From assembly GCA_031291305.1 (NCBI GenBank), contig JARLJH010000069.1:1-64000 (forward strand): a stretch of DNA of 64,000 nt, written 5' to 3'. Of the stretch, positions 1-9,033 are shown piece by piece. Position 1 is the first letter of the stretch. Each line of letters opens with the position of its first letter. The translations under genes and the position numbers were made by a program. The notes below the pieces were generated by a model. That model was not told the origin of the DNA, did not search any database, and saw only the letters and a list, made by a program, of their open reading frames with translations. This stretch comes from Rhodoferax sp. GTDB taxonomy: Bacteria; Pseudomonadota; Gammaproteobacteria; Burkholderiales; Burkholderiaceae_C.

Positions 1-53
1 CCTGATAGAAAAAGAAGCCAAGAGAAACCAAGCCCAAAAACCGGGCACCGTAA

Positions 54-611
54 ACTTCCAGCTTTAACCCGGTCAAGCCACCAGTCAGAAGTTCTCAACT
101 TCCTCCGCCTTCAGGCTCATACCTGGATTGGAAAATACTGCCAGAGCGTTTCACCTGCGAGATCACCGAAACAGTCGCCATGGAAGACACCCAGGCCACG
201 CTGCTGACCTTTGAAAAAATGCGTCATGCAGGCTTTCACGTCTCGATTGATGACTTTGGAACCGGTTATTCCAGCTTGGCCACATTGCAGCGCCTACCTG
301 CTGCCGAACTCAAAATCGATCAAGCCTTCGTCAAGGACCTGGAACACAGTGAGATGTCCCGTTCTATTGTGAGATCGATCGTTCAACTGGCCAAGGCGTG
401 CAACTTGCGCGTCGTCGCCGAGGGGGTGGAAACCACAGGCCAAAGTGACCTCCTGGTTGAAATGGGTTGCGACGACCTGCAGGGCTATCTATTTTCCATG
501 CCCGTGAGCGGAGACGACCTGCAAAAAATGGCGCTGAACCGATTTCCAAGCAACACCGCAGAGTTCCGTGACTCTCTGTACGCCACCAGTTTCATCAACG
601 ACATCACCTGA
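54..611 (+). pseudogene. EAL domain remnant (c-di-GMP phosphodiesterase C-terminal part)
   Basis: This reading frame encodes the C-terminal two thirds of an EAL domain: EITET near the first ATG (180), then SIDDFGTGYSSL, LKIDQAFVKDL and VVAEGVET, all conserved EAL-family motifs. EAL domains hydrolyse cyclic di-GMP. The frame is closed by an in-frame TAA at 51-53, and the stretch between it and EITET does not resemble the usual upstream part of the domain. The EAL signature itself and the first metal-binding residues are therefore missing, and no GGDEF or sensor domain is present. From ATG 180 it would be 143 residues. It is most likely an inactive fragment of a larger signalling protein. A frameshift or rearrangement close to the window edge could also explain it. 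Confidence 0.65.
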
Positions 612-645
612 GGTTTGGGACGCACACCAAACCCTTCCAGAAAAA

Positions 646-1002
646 TCAGCTCAGGAACTTGCGCCAAGTCCCGATGTTGTAGACATCCTGGTAGCCATTC
701 TTCTTAAGCATTCGCTTGGCCATGCCGCTTCGCGTCCCACTGGCACAGCCCACAACAACGGGCACGGACTTGGGTATCTCTGCGAATCGGCTTCCCAGTT
801 CTTGCAACGGTATGTTGATCGTCCCAGGAGCGCTCGCACTGGCAAACTCCCCCACCGATCTCACGTCGATCAAGACAGCTCCGTTTTTCTTAAGCTCGGG
901 CAACATGGCCACAACCTTGCGTGAACTCCACCATTTGTACCCATACCAGGCAAGCAGCGCCAGAAACGGCCAATACTTCTGAAAAATGTCCTGAAAATCC
1001 AT
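646..1002 (-). CDS. Membrane-anchored rhodanese-like protein
   Basis: This is a 118-residue single-domain rhodanese with an N-terminal membrane anchor (residues about 10-22, hydrophobic and Trp/Tyr-rich). The domain shows LIDVRSVGEF, the typical first rhodanese motif, and the active-site loop CASGTRSGMA with a cysteine in the catalytic position near residue 85. Rhodanese domains carry a persulfide on this Cys and act in sulfur transfer; the substrate here is unknown. The domain should face one side of the inner membrane. The gene stands alone, with about 165 bp to the divergent ubiH-like gene. Confidence 0.9.
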   Translation of the reverse strand: MDFQDIFQKYWPFLALLAWYGYKWWSSRKVVAMLPELKKNGAVLIDVRSVGEFASASAPGTINIPLQELGSRFAEIPKSVPVVVGCASGTRSGMAKRMLKKNGYQDVYNIGTWRKFLS

Positions 1003-1167
1003 GTGAGTCCTTGTTGAACAGATTGCGTCAGCGCGTTGAAAAGGGGGTTCGTTTCCATGCCCTCGACTTGGAGGCGCTCTGGCCCCTGGCCAGATGACGT
1101 AGCGTACCCGCCTGGCGAAACCCCGGATTATCTATGAGGCCACCGGGGCACTTCTACAATCGCCGCC

Positions 1168-2289
1168 ATGAAAAATCATTTCGACATCTGCATCTGGGGT
1201 GGAGGCATTGTGGGCCACACCCTGGCCTTGCTTTTGGCGCGCGAACGCCTAAGCGTGGGGCTGGTGGCCAATCCTCCCGTTCAGCCAACTACCAACAGAC
1301 CTGACGTGCGCGCCTACGCACTCAATGCCAAGTCCAAAGCCCTGCTGGAGTCCGTGCGCTGCTGGCCCGACGCGCAGCACGCCACGGCGGTGACACAGAT
1401 GCGGGTGCTGGGGGACGATGGCGGCGAGGTGAATTTCTGCGCCGATGAGCTGAAGGTTTCGGCCCTGACCTGGATTGTCGATGTGCCTCTGCTTGAAGCC
1501 CGGCTGGCCGAAGCCGTGCGTTTTCAACCGCAGATTGAGGTGCTAGACAGCCCCCGTCCGGCCAGCCTTACTGTGATCAGCGAAGGCAAAGGCAGCCGTA
1601 CCCGAGAAGAACTAGGGGTGGAATTTGACGTGGCACGCTACCCGCAACGCGCCATCGCCACACGCCTGACCACAGAACAGCCCCATGGCCAGACCGCCCG
1701 CCAATGGTTCACCGAGGGTGAAATCCTGGCCTTTTTGCCGCTGGACGGTGAGCAAGGGCACACCGTGGGCATCGTCTGGTCCGTTAAGGAAAACCGTGTC
1801 GATGACCTGATGACTGCCAGCGAGGAAGATTTTTGTGCCGAGCTGGCACAAGTCAGCCAACACTGTCTGGGTGAGCTGAAGCTGTCCAGTGAGCGTGTCG
1901 CCTGGCCACTGCAAGCGGCACAGGCCAGCCGATGGATGGGCACCACACCTGAGGGCCAGGCCTGGGCACTGGCGGGTGATGCAGCCCACGCGGTACATCC
2001 GCTGGCTGGGCAAGGGCTGAACCTGGGTCTGGGCGATGCGGCCGAGTTGGCCCGCATTCTGCAAGGCAAAGCCTACTGGCGCCCCGTCAACGATCACAAA
2101 CTGCTGCGCCAGTATGAACGTGCGCGCCGCGCCGAGGTCAATGCCACCGCGCTGGCCATGGATGGCCTGCAACAGTTATTCTTCACCAACAACCCCACCT
2201 GGCAAGCGCTGCGCAATTGGGGCATGAACGGTTTTGAGCGTAGTGGTCTGGCCAAGCAATGGGCCGCACGCTACGCCATGGGGCTTTGA
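1168..2289 (+). CDS. UbiH/UbiF-family FAD-dependent monooxygenase
   Basis: This 373-residue flavoprotein belongs to the UbiH/UbiF/COQ6 group, which hydroxylates the aromatic ring of ubiquinone precursors. The N-terminus carries the dinucleotide-binding GGGIVGHTLA motif (about residues 9-20), and the second FAD motif GDAAHAVHPLAGQGLNLGL sits at about 270-288; both are typical of the family. The length fits. The next gene, dsbC, begins just after the stop with its own ribosome-binding site, so the two may be cotranscribed. Which ring position it hydroxylates cannot be told from sequence alone, so I leave the symbol blank. Confidence 0.88.
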   Translation: MKNHFDICIWGGGIVGHTLALLLARERLSVGLVANPPVQPTTNRPDVRAYALNAKSKALLESVRCWPDAQHATAVTQMRVLGDDGGEVNFCADELKVSALTWIVDVPLLEARLAEAVRFQPQIEVLDSPRPASLTVISEGKGSRTREELGVEFDVARYPQRAIATRLTTEQPHGQTARQWFTEGEILAFLPLDGEQGHTVGIVWSVKENRVDDLMTASEEDFCAELAQVSQHCLGELKLSSERVAWPLQAAQASRWMGTTPEGQAWALAGDAAHAVHPLAGQGLNLGLGDAAELARILQGKAYWRPVNDHKLLRQYERARRAEVNATALAMDGLQQLFFTNNPTWQALRNWGMNGFERSGLAKQWAARYAMGL

Positions 2290-2300
2290 TTTTTAACAGG

Positions 2301-3035
2301 ATGACGATGAAACCAACCACCACCTCCTTGCTTGCCTGCGCTGTGCTGCTGGCCACCTGCACTTTCTCCAGCACCTTCGCACAGGATGCAACCATTCGCA
2401 AAAATCTTGGCGAGCGTATTCCGCAACTGGGCAAGATTGACGAAATCAGCAAGACGCCGGTACCTGGGATTTACGAAATTCGCGTCAATGGCACGGACGT
2501 TCTCTACACCGATGCACAGGGCGACTATCTGATCCAGGGCAACCTGATCGACACCAAGCAGCGCCGCAACCTGACTGAGGAACGCGTGGACAAACTCACT
2601 GCCATCCAGTTCGACACCTTGCCGGTCAAGGACTCCTTTCCCATCGTACGCGGCAACGGCAAGCGCAAGATGGCCGTGTTTGAAGACCCAAACTGCGGCT
2701 ACTGCAAGCGCTTTGAGGCCAACCTGCAAAAGGTGGACAACGTCACCGTCTATCTGTACCTATACCCGGTGCTCGGCCCGGGCTCGGTGGAAAAGGCAAA
2801 AACCATCTGGTGTGCCAAGGACAAGGCCAAATCCTTCCAAGACTGGATGCTCAACGAAGTCGAACCGACGGCGGCCAAATGTGACACCGCTGCGGTGGAA
2901 CGCAACCTGCAGCTCGGCAAAAAATACAAGGTTACCGGTACTCCAACCCTGGTGTTTGCCGATGGCTCGCGGGTGCCTGGCGCCATCGGTGCCGACCAGG
3001 TGGAGCAACGACTGGCGCAGGCCGCCAGCAAATGA
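2301..3035 (+). CDS. dsbC: Thiol:disulfide interchange protein DsbC
   Basis: This 244-residue periplasmic disulfide isomerase begins with a signal peptide (positively charged start, hydrophobic stretch LLACAVLLATCTF, cleavage probably near FAQD). An N-terminal dimerisation region is followed by a thioredoxin fold with the active site CGYC at residues 132-135 and the cis-Pro segment TGTPTLVF. DsbC reshuffles wrong disulfides in exported proteins. I chose ATG 2301, preceded by AACAGG, because longer forms lack a site and would spoil the signal peptide. ATG 2307 is an alternative. The gene overlaps the downstream M61 peptidase gene by four bases (ATGA), which indicates translational coupling. 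Confidence 0.92.
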   Translation: MTMKPTTTSLLACAVLLATCTFSSTFAQDATIRKNLGERIPQLGKIDEISKTPVPGIYEIRVNGTDVLYTDAQGDYLIQGNLIDTKQRRNLTEERVDKLTAIQFDTLPVKDSFPIVRGNGKRKMAVFEDPNCGYCKRFEANLQKVDNVTVYLYLYPVLGPGSVEKAKTIWCAKDKAKSFQDWMLNEVEPTAAKCDTAAVERNLQLGKKYKVTGTPTLVFADGSRVPGAIGADQVEQRLAQAASK

Positions 3036-4870
3036 CCCGACCAGTCGCCCGGCGCACCGCGCCAGCCGCGTTGAGCTACCAGGTGCAGGCGCATGACCTG
3101 CACGCCCACCTGTTTAGCGTAACACTCACCATCGCCCGCCCACGGGCACAGCAACACGTCAGCCTACCGGTGTGGATTGCTGGGAGCTACCTGGTGCGCG
3201 AGTTTTCCAAACATCTGCAAGGACTGCAGGCGTACCAAGGCAAGGCGGCCCTGGCCATCACCCAACTCGACAAATGCACCTGGCAATTGGCATGTCAGCC
3301 CGACAAGCCATTGGTACTGAGCTACGAGGTGTACGCCTTTGACAATTCGGTGCGCACTGCCTGGCTGGACACCCAACGCGGTTTTTTCAACGGCACCAGC
3401 CTGTGCCTGCGCGTGCACGGGCTGGAAGACCAGCAGCACCGTCTGACACTGCGTGATGCGGGGTTGCCCAAAAACTGGCAGGTGGCGACCGCGCTGCGTC
3501 CTGAAAAAGTCAATCAAAAAGAATTTGGCCATTACCTGGCTGCGGATTACGACGAACTGGTGGACTCGCCCGTCGAGATGGGCGACTTCTGGCGCGGCGC
3601 CTTCAAGGCCGGTGGCATTGAGCACCAATTTGTCGTCGCTGGCGCACCCGCGAGTTTTGATGGCGCGCGCCTACTGGCCGACACCCAGGCCATTTGCGAA
3701 GCCGAGATCGCCTTCTGGCACGGCCAAGCGGCCAAAGGTAAAGCGACCCAGGGCAAAAATCGCCCGCCGCATGACCGCTACGTGTTCATGCTCAATGCCG
3801 TGGGTAACAGTTATGGCGGACTGGAGCATCGCCACAGCACCGCACTGATTTGCAAGCGTGCCGACTTGCCGCGCAGCGGCCAAAGCAAATCGCTTGGCGC
3901 CACCGACGGCTACACCACCCTGCTGGGGCTGATCAGCCACGAGTACTTTCACACCTGGAACGTCAAGCGCCTGCGCCCGGCAGAATTTTCCCGCTATGAC
4001 TACACGCAGGAGAACTACACCGAACTGCTGTGGTTCTTTGAAGGCTTCACGAGCTATTACGACGATTTGCTGCTGCGCCGTGCCGGGCTGATCGACAACG
4101 CCACCTACTTGGCGATGCTCACCAAAACCATCAACGCCGTGCAGCAATCCCCAGGCCGCCAAGTGCAAAGCGTGGCGCAAGCCAGTTTTGATGCCTGGGT
4201 CAAGTACTACCGGCAGGACGAGAACACCGCCAACGCCACCATTAGCTACTACACCAAGGGTTCTCTGGTGGCGCTGTGCCTGGACTTGAGCCTGCGCCAA
4301 GAGGGAAAGACCAGTCTGGATGCCGTGATGCGCGCCCTGTGGCAACGCTGCCAGGGCGGCCCGATGACCGAGGCCGACTTGTTGGCGGTGCTGCAAGAAC
4401 TCTCCGGCGAGTCCTTTGCCGAGCGGCTGGCTGCCTGGGTGCACAGCACAGCCGAGCTACCGCTACAAGCCCTGCTGACCCAGCATGGTGTGAACTTTGA
4501 GCGAGAAACGGCGGAGCTGGCCGACCAGTTGGGCGTGAAGGTCACCGAGTCAAGCGGCATTCGCATCAAAACCGTGCTGCGCAATTCTGCGGCGGAAAAA
4601 GCCGGGTTTGCGGCCGGCGATGAATGGTTGGGCCTGAAAGCCGATACAGGCAGAGGGCACGACACACACGGCTGGCGCCTGAGCAAACTCGACGATGTGC
4701 CGCTGGTCCTGAGCAATGCCAAAAGCTTTCAGGCGCTGGTAGCGCGTGATCAGCGCCTGCTGACGCTTCAGGTGAGCTTGCCCGATGCCGTGAAACAGAT
4801 CAAACTCTCGGCCAGGGAAACAGCCCGCATTGATGTTTGGCTGGGATCGGCAAAACAGCAAAAAATGTAG
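3032..4870 (+). CDS. M61 family peptidase with PDZ domain
   Basis: This 612-residue metallopeptidase of family M61 (glycyl aminopeptidase type) has the zinc-binding HEYFH at residues 303-307, inside SHEYFHTWNVKRLRP. The segment WFFEGFTSYYDDL about 30 residues later supplies the third zinc ligand (Glu). A PDZ-like domain follows near 500-590 (IRIKTVLRNSAAEKAGFAAGDEWLGL). The family is aminopeptidase-like with a preference for Gly/Ala, but natural substrates are poorly known. No signal peptide is obvious, so it is probably cytoplasmic. The gene overlaps dsbC by 4 bp. A dispersed repeat copy begins right at its stop codon. Confidence 0.9.
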   Translation: MTRPVARRTAPAALSYQVQAHDLHAHLFSVTLTIARPRAQQHVSLPVWIAGSYLVREFSKHLQGLQAYQGKAALAITQLDKCTWQLACQPDKPLVLSYEVYAFDNSVRTAWLDTQRGFFNGTSLCLRVHGLEDQQHRLTLRDAGLPKNWQVATALRPEKVNQKEFGHYLAADYDELVDSPVEMGDFWRGAFKAGGIEHQFVVAGAPASFDGARLLADTQAICEAEIAFWHGQAAKGKATQGKNRPPHDRYVFMLNAVGNSYGGLEHRHSTALICKRADLPRSGQSKSLGATDGYTTLLGLISHEYFHTWNVKRLRPAEFSRYDYTQENYTELLWFFEGFTSYYDDLLLRRAGLIDNATYLAMLTKTINAVQQSPGRQVQSVAQASFDAWVKYYRQDENTANATISYYTKGSLVALCLDLSLRQEGKTSLDAVMRALWQRCQGGPMTEADLLAVLQELSGESFAERLAAWVHSTAELPLQALLTQHGVNFERETAELADQLGVKVTESSGIRIKTVLRNSAAEKAGFAAGDEWLGLKADTGRGHDTHGWRLSKLDDVPLVLSNAKSFQALVARDQRLLTLQVSLPDAVKQIKLSARETARIDVWLGSAKQQKM

Positions 4871-4920
4871 CTATAAGTCCTTTATCAACAAGGGATAGAG
4901 GCCAATTTCTTATATAACTC
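4867..4920 (+). repeat. Dispersed AGCTAT/GAGGCC repeat, copy A
   Basis: This is a copy of a short element found nine times in the window. It reads TAGCTATAAGTCC, then a small inverted repeat (TCCTT/AAGGGA), then GATAGAGGCCAATTTC and an AT-rich end TTATATAA. It lies between the M61 peptidase stop and the enoyl-CoA hydratase gene. It could form a small hairpin in the transcript. Confidence 0.75.
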
Positions 4921-4943
4921 TGATTGTCTTTCAAGGAGCCATC

Positions 4944-5723
4944 ATGCCGTTTGAACTCATCACCGTCCGCACCGAAGCCGACAAAATTGGCATCATCACC
5001 CTGAACCGCCCCAAGCAGCTCAACGCGCTGAACGATGCGCTCATGACCGAGCTGGGTACGGCACTCAAAGCCTTTGATGCCGACGAAGCCATCGCCTGCA
5101 TGATCCTCACCGGCAGCGAAAAAGCCTTTGCGGCTGGCGCTGACATTGGTGGCATGGCCAGCTACAGCTTTGCAGACGTCTACAAGGGCGACTTCATCAC
5201 CCGCAACTGGGAAACCATTCGCAGCATCCGTAAACCCGTGATTGCTGCCGTGAGCGGCTTTGCGCTGGGTGGCGGCTGCGAGCTGGCGATGATGTGCGAC
5301 TTCATCATCGCCGCTGACAACGCCCGCTTCGGCCAGCCCGAGATCAAGCTCGGCATCATCCCCGGCGCCGGTGGCACGCAGCGCCTGCCGCGCGCCGTCG
5401 GCAAAGCCAAGGCCATGGACATGGCGCTCACCGGCCGCATGATGGATGCGGTGGAGGCTGAGCGCGCTGGTCTGGTCAGCCGCGTGGTGCCACTGGACAA
5501 ACTGATGGACGAGGCACTGGGTGCGGCATTGACGATCAGCGAGTACTCGCAAATCGCCGTCATGGCCGCCAAGGAATCGGTCAACCGCGCGTTTGAAGGC
5601 AGCTTGAGCGACGGCGTGATGTTCGAGCGCCGTCTATTTCACGCTCTGTTTGCCACGGCCGACCAGAAAGAAGGCATGGACGCATTTGTCAACAAACGCA
5701 AAGCCGTCTTCACCCATCAGTAA
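4944..5723 (+). CDS. Enoyl-CoA hydratase (crotonase family)
   Basis: This 259-residue crotonase hydrates trans-2-enoyl-CoA in fatty-acid or aromatic-acid beta-oxidation. The oxyanion-hole segments are visible: [11 protein letters not shown] (about residues 55-66) and [13 protein letters not shown] (about 108-120). The second catalytic Glu lies in the [20 protein letters not shown] block, the arrangement of true hydratases rather than isomerases. The start ATG follows AAGGAG. The gene stands alone, between a dispersed repeat and a tRNA, so the substrate is not shown by context. It is distinct from the second crotonase at 56,947. Confidence 0.9.
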   Translation: MPFELITVRTEADKIGIITLNRPKQLNALNDALMTELGTALKAFDADEAIACMILTGSEKAFAAGADIGGMASYSFADVYKGDFITRNWETIRSIRKPVIAAVSGFALGGGCELAMMCDFIIAADNARFGQPEIKLGIIPGAGGTQRLPRAVGKAKAMDMALTGRMMDAVEAERAGLVSRVVPLDKLMDEALGAALTISEYSQIAVMAAKESVNRAFEGSLSDGVMFERRLFHALFATADQKEGMDAFVNKRKAVFTHQ

Positions 5724-5761
5724 GTCGCACAAGGTGGGCGCCCAGCGCCGTTTCTTCCCGC

Positions 5762-5767
5762 TATAAT
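5762..5767 (+). promoter_or_regulatory. -10 box of tRNA-Met promoter
   Basis: TATAAT, an exact sigma-70 -10 box, lies 11 bases before the 5' end of the mature tRNA. No clear -35 box is visible at the right spacing, as is common for strong stable-RNA promoters. Confidence 0.6.
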
Positions 5768-5778
5768 CTGCCTCCGTT

Positions 5779-5855
5779 GGTGATATAGCTCAGCTGGTTA
5801 GAGCGCAGCATTCATAATGCTGATGTCGGTGGTTCAAATCCACCTATCACCACCA
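5779..5855 (+). tRNA. tRNA-Met (anticodon CAT)
   Basis: The sequence folds into a full cloverleaf: acceptor arms GGTGATA/TATCACC, D-arm AGCTCAGCTGGTTAGAGC, anticodon stem CAGCA/TGCTG with loop TTCATAA (anticodon CAT), T-arm with GGTTCAAATCC, discriminator A and an encoded CCA (5,853-5,855). It lacks the features of initiator tRNA (the first acceptor pair G-C is matched). CAT could also belong to the lysidine-modified tRNA-Ile2, but the acceptor and arms look more like elongator Met. Confidence 0.93.
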
Positions 5856-5879
5856 AGATTCGTTCTTTAGCACTTTCAG

Positions 5880-5912
5880 AACCCGCACGCCCACCAGCCT
5901 TGCGGGTTTTTT
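5880..5912 (+). terminator. Intrinsic terminator after tRNA-Met
   Basis: An inverted repeat AACCCGCA...TGCGGGTT with a loop of about 12 bases is followed by TTTTTT, the classic Rho-independent form, 25 bases after the tRNA. Confidence 0.8.
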
Positions 5913-5962
5913 GTTGCCTCAAACCGAATCAATGGCGTTGCTCGGCATCGGAGGTATTGGGC

Positions 5963-6634
5963 GTGTCTGAAAGAAAAAATGTTTTGAGCGTCACATTCTG
6001 GCTGGGTGCGTCCGTTGTGGCCGCATCTTGTAGCGCCCTGTGGTTCAGCAGGCATGGAATGCGTCCCGCTTGGGGGCTTAGCCAGCAAACCTTCCTGCCG
6101 TTATGGATGCACCTTGTGCTCCCATCGATATGGCCTACCTGGGCCATCTACCTGGTCAGCATGCCGTTGACCATGGCTTTTGTTTACTTGGGCTGGCGCT
6201 ACCTTCACAGTAGAAAAAACAGCTACGGGCGATTCAAGGAACTGCCGTTTCTGGGCGCAGTCTGGCACTGGAACAGCCTGTCTGACCTGCCGCACGCTTT
6301 GAAACCCGTCTGCCCAAGCTGCCAGAGCCTGCTGGTCTATGAAGAACTGGGTGGGCGATTTGGCAACCAACCACAATCCGTGGTGCTTCACTGTGAGAAA
6401 TGCGAGTCGATCCTGACCGAACAACCCGGAACCTGGAAGTCTCTGCAAGCCAGAACCGCGCGCGAAATTAACCGGCTGATCCACACGGGTGAATGGCGAC
6501 AACATGTGCCAACTCATCGAAGCCGTTGGCGCATTCGCCGCAGTGGCCAACCGACCAGCATGCCTGCGCCTGCGGCGTCGGTGCCATCCGGGTCAAATCA
6601 CAGCCCCAGCGCAACCCAGGCATCTGATTCATGA
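5963..6634 (+). CDS. Uncharacterised membrane protein with zinc ribbon
   Basis: I do not recognise this protein (about 223 residues from GTG 5,963, chosen for the GGAGG eight bases upstream; an ATG further upstream would run through the terminator). It has two predicted membrane segments (about residues 10-28 and 55-80), then a cytoplasmic-looking part with CPSC...CEKC, two Cys pairs about 35 residues apart that suggest a zinc ribbon. A Ser/Pro-rich tail closes it. Its stop overlaps the start of the TolC-like gene by 4 bp (ATGA), so it is translationally coupled to the efflux operon and may be an accessory component. Confidence 0.6.
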   Translation: MSERKNVLSVTFWLGASVVAASCSALWFSRHGMRPAWGLSQQTFLPLWMHLVLPSIWPTWAIYLVSMPLTMAFVYLGWRYLHSRKNSYGRFKELPFLGAVWHWNSLSDLPHALKPVCPSCQSLLVYEELGGRFGNQPQSVVLHCEKCESILTEQPGTWKSLQARTAREINRLIHTGEWRQHVPTHRSRWRIRRSGQPTSMPAPAASVPSGSNHSPSATQASDS

Positions 6635-8031
6635 AACCCTCTTTATGTGCCTTGTGCGCCGGGCTATTCATGAGCTTATGCGCCACGTCACAGGCTCAAA
6701 CCCGAGTTGGGTTGACGTTTGAATCAGCCTGGGAGCGTGTCAGATCTGGATCCGACCAACTTGCAGCAGCCCAGGCTGGAGTAGACAGCAAAAACCTGCT
6801 TTCTCAAGGGCTCCAGGGCCTGGGAGGCCCGGTGGTGCAACTGAGCGCCGCTGCGTATAGCTACAACCTGAACCTGGACCTCAATCTGGACCCCGTGAAC
6901 AAAGGCCTGGCACAGATCGGGCAAATGTTGCCTGCTTCACTGCAAGCCATAGCCGCCGGTCTGCAGTTTCCGTCCAGATACAGTTACAACCAGTCAGACA
7001 GCGGTATTGCCAAGGCAGCCTCCTTTGTGTGGCCGCTCTACACCGGGGGCGTGACCGATGCCGTGCGCGGTTTCGTACATGCACAAGGGGACGAAGCCCG
7101 TGCCGATGCTGATAAAACAGGTCAAACGCTGGTGACACAACTGGTGCAACGTTATTTCGGCGCTCAACTCAGTACCCAGGCGGCCAACTTGCGTCAGGCG
7201 GCGCTGGATGACATCGCCCAGCACGACGCAGCCACCGTCAAGATGCTGGCTGCGGGATTGATCTCGCGGGTCGAACGCTTGCAGGCACAAGTCGCTTATG
7301 AAGAGGCCAAACGCCAGGCCCAGAAGGCTCAGAGCGATGCCGAACTGGCCGCCGTGGCATTGGCGCGAACACTCAAGTCAGCCACCCCGGTGGCACCGAC
7401 CACGCCCTTGTTTGTAATGACTCACCCGATCGAACCGCTGACCTATTTCCTGTCGGAGGCGCTGAACCGGCACCCAGGTTTGGCCAAAGTAATGGCCAAA
7501 CAAGCGCAAGCCGAGCAGTTGCATCAGGGTCAGGAAGGTTTGCGCAAACCACAGGTCTTTGCCTTTGGCATGCACGAACTCCAGACAGGTCAGGCCAATT
7601 GGGTTGCCGGGGTTGGCGTCACCTGGACGCTTTTTGACGCCGTGGACCGCGACATGTTGGCGGCGGCATCAAACAAACAAATTGAGCAAGCCAAGCTCAC
7701 CGAGCTGCAGGCGCGCAACGACATCAGTTTGCTGGTCGAGAAAAACTGGCGCACGGTAGAGCAGGCTCGGCGTCAGTTCTTGGCCACCGAACCCGGTGTG
7801 ACACTGGCCAAAGAGGTTCTGCGTCTGCGCCGGGCGGCCTTGCGCGAAGGGACAGGCACCGTGCTAGAGCTGATGGATGCCGACGTCAATCTGGTCAAGG
7901 TTGAAACCGAACGGGCCCAAGTGGCCTACGACTATGTGTTGGCACTGGCCAGTTTGTTGGAGAGCTGTGGCTTGTCGGACGAGTTCAACAGCTATGTCAG
8001 CCGCGCCGACGTAACGATGGATGGATCATGA
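6631..8031 (+). CDS. TolC-family outer membrane efflux protein
   Basis: This 466-residue outer-membrane factor of the TolC family has a signal peptide ending near SQAQT, followed by long alternating coiled-coil segments rich in Ala, Gln and Leu, with conserved ends such as TLFDAVDRDMLAAASNKQIEQAKL and LRRAALREGTGTVLELMDADVNLV. Such proteins form trimeric channels across the outer membrane and periplasm. It is the first recognisable member of a four-gene export operon: its stop overlaps the start of the adaptor gene by 4 bp and its own start overlaps the upstream membrane-protein gene. Confidence 0.9.
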   Translation: MKPSLCALCAGLFMSLCATSQAQTRVGLTFESAWERVRSGSDQLAAAQAGVDSKNLLSQGLQGLGGPVVQLSAAAYSYNLNLDLNLDPVNKGLAQIGQMLPASLQAIAAGLQFPSRYSYNQSDSGIAKAASFVWPLYTGGVTDAVRGFVHAQGDEARADADKTGQTLVTQLVQRYFGAQLSTQAANLRQAALDDIAQHDAATVKMLAAGLISRVERLQAQVAYEEAKRQAQKAQSDAELAAVALARTLKSATPVAPTTPLFVMTHPIEPLTYFLSEALNRHPGLAKVMAKQAQAEQLHQGQEGLRKPQVFAFGMHELQTGQANWVAGVGVTWTLFDAVDRDMLAAASNKQIEQAKLTELQARNDISLLVEKNWRTVEQARRQFLATEPGVTLAKEVLRLRRAALREGTGTVLELMDADVNLVKVETERAQVAYDYVLALASLLESCGLSDEFNSYVSRADVTMDGS

Positions 8032-9011
8032 CAAAACAACAAGCGGTAAAAAATGGGGCCATGGGCTTGGCCGGTGTGGCACTGGTTCTACTACTGGCTT
8101 ATGGCCTATGGAAAGCCAGCCAGCCGGCACCCGAGGTGTTTCAAGGGCAGATGGAAGCGCATGAAACCGACATCGCGCCCAAAGTGACGGCGCGAATTGC
8201 ACAGGTCCTGGTCAAAGAAGGTGACCAGGTGAGCGTGGGCAGCACGCTGATGCGAACCAACAGCCCGGAAGTGACCGCCAAACTGGCCCAAGCCACCGGT
8301 GCCCAACAGGCCGCCCAGGCGCTGTCCGACAAGGCGCAGAACGGCGCTCGCCCTCAGGAAATCGAGATGGCGCGGCTGCAATGGCAGCGGGCACAGTCGG
8401 CGGCTGAGCTGGCGCAGATCTCATTCAAACGCGTGGACGGCCTGGCCAAAGACGGTTTGATCGCAGCCCAAAAACGTGATGAGGCCTACGCCAATTTCAC
8501 CACCTCGCGCGACCAGGCGCTGACCGCCAAAGCCCAGTACGAACTGGCCCGTGCGGGAGCGCGTGTGGAAGACAAGGCCGCCGCCAACGCGCAGGTGCAG
8601 CAGGTGAGCGGTGTGGTGGCCGAAGTGCAGGCCGCCCAGGATGAGACCGAATTAAATAGCCCGGTGGCAGGTGAGGTGGCCAAGGTGTTGGCCAAAGTCG
8701 GTGAGTTGTCTGTCCAAGGGGTGGCGGTGGTCACCGTGGTGGACTTGAACGACCAGTGGGTGGTGCTCAACGTGCGCGAAGACCGTTTGCAGCGTTTTGC
8801 CATCGACACCGAGTTTGAGGCGGTGTTACCGGCGCTGGGAAACCGCCAAGTGCGATTCAAGGTGTTTTACACCGCCGTGTTACCCGATTTCGCCACCTGG
8901 CGCGCCACCCGCGCCGGGCAAGGCTTTGATGCGCGAACCTTCGAAGTCAAGGCCAGACCACTGGCGCGCATCGAGGGCGCCCGTCCCGGCATGAGTGTGC
9001 TGGTGCAGTGA
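8028..9011 (+). CDS. HlyD-family periplasmic adaptor (membrane fusion protein)
   Basis: This 327-residue adaptor has one N-terminal membrane segment (about residues 12-28), a split biotinyl-lipoyl domain (HETDIAPKVTARIAQVLVKEGDQVSVG, then LNSPVAGEVAKVLAKVGELS), a helical hairpin between the halves and a beta-barrel end. Such proteins link an inner-membrane transporter to a TolC channel; here the partners are the flanking genes. It resembles the YhiI/HlyD adaptors that pair with ABC-2 permeases. Gene overlaps on the 5' side (ATGA) suggest a fixed stoichiometry. Confidence 0.9.
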   Translation: MTKQQAVKNGAMGLAGVALVLLLAYGLWKASQPAPEVFQGQMEAHETDIAPKVTARIAQVLVKEGDQVSVGSTLMRTNSPEVTAKLAQATGAQQAAQALSDKAQNGARPQEIEMARLQWQRAQSAAELAQISFKRVDGLAKDGLIAAQKRDEAYANFTTSRDQALTAKAQYELARAGARVEDKAAANAQVQQVSGVVAEVQAAQDETELNSPVAGEVAKVLAKVGELSVQGVAVVTVVDLNDQWVVLNVREDRLQRFAIDTEFEAVLPALGNRQVRFKVFYTAVLPDFATWRATRAGQGFDARTFEVKARPLARIEGARPGMSVLVQ

Positions 9012-9033
9012 ACCAGCTGCTAAGTACCGTGGC

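Noticed and set aside
1-90. Short hydrophobic minus-strand frame at the left edge (VSLGFFFYQ).
   Set aside because: It has no start codon in view, a stop just upstream, and is too short to judge; it may belong to a gene outside the window.
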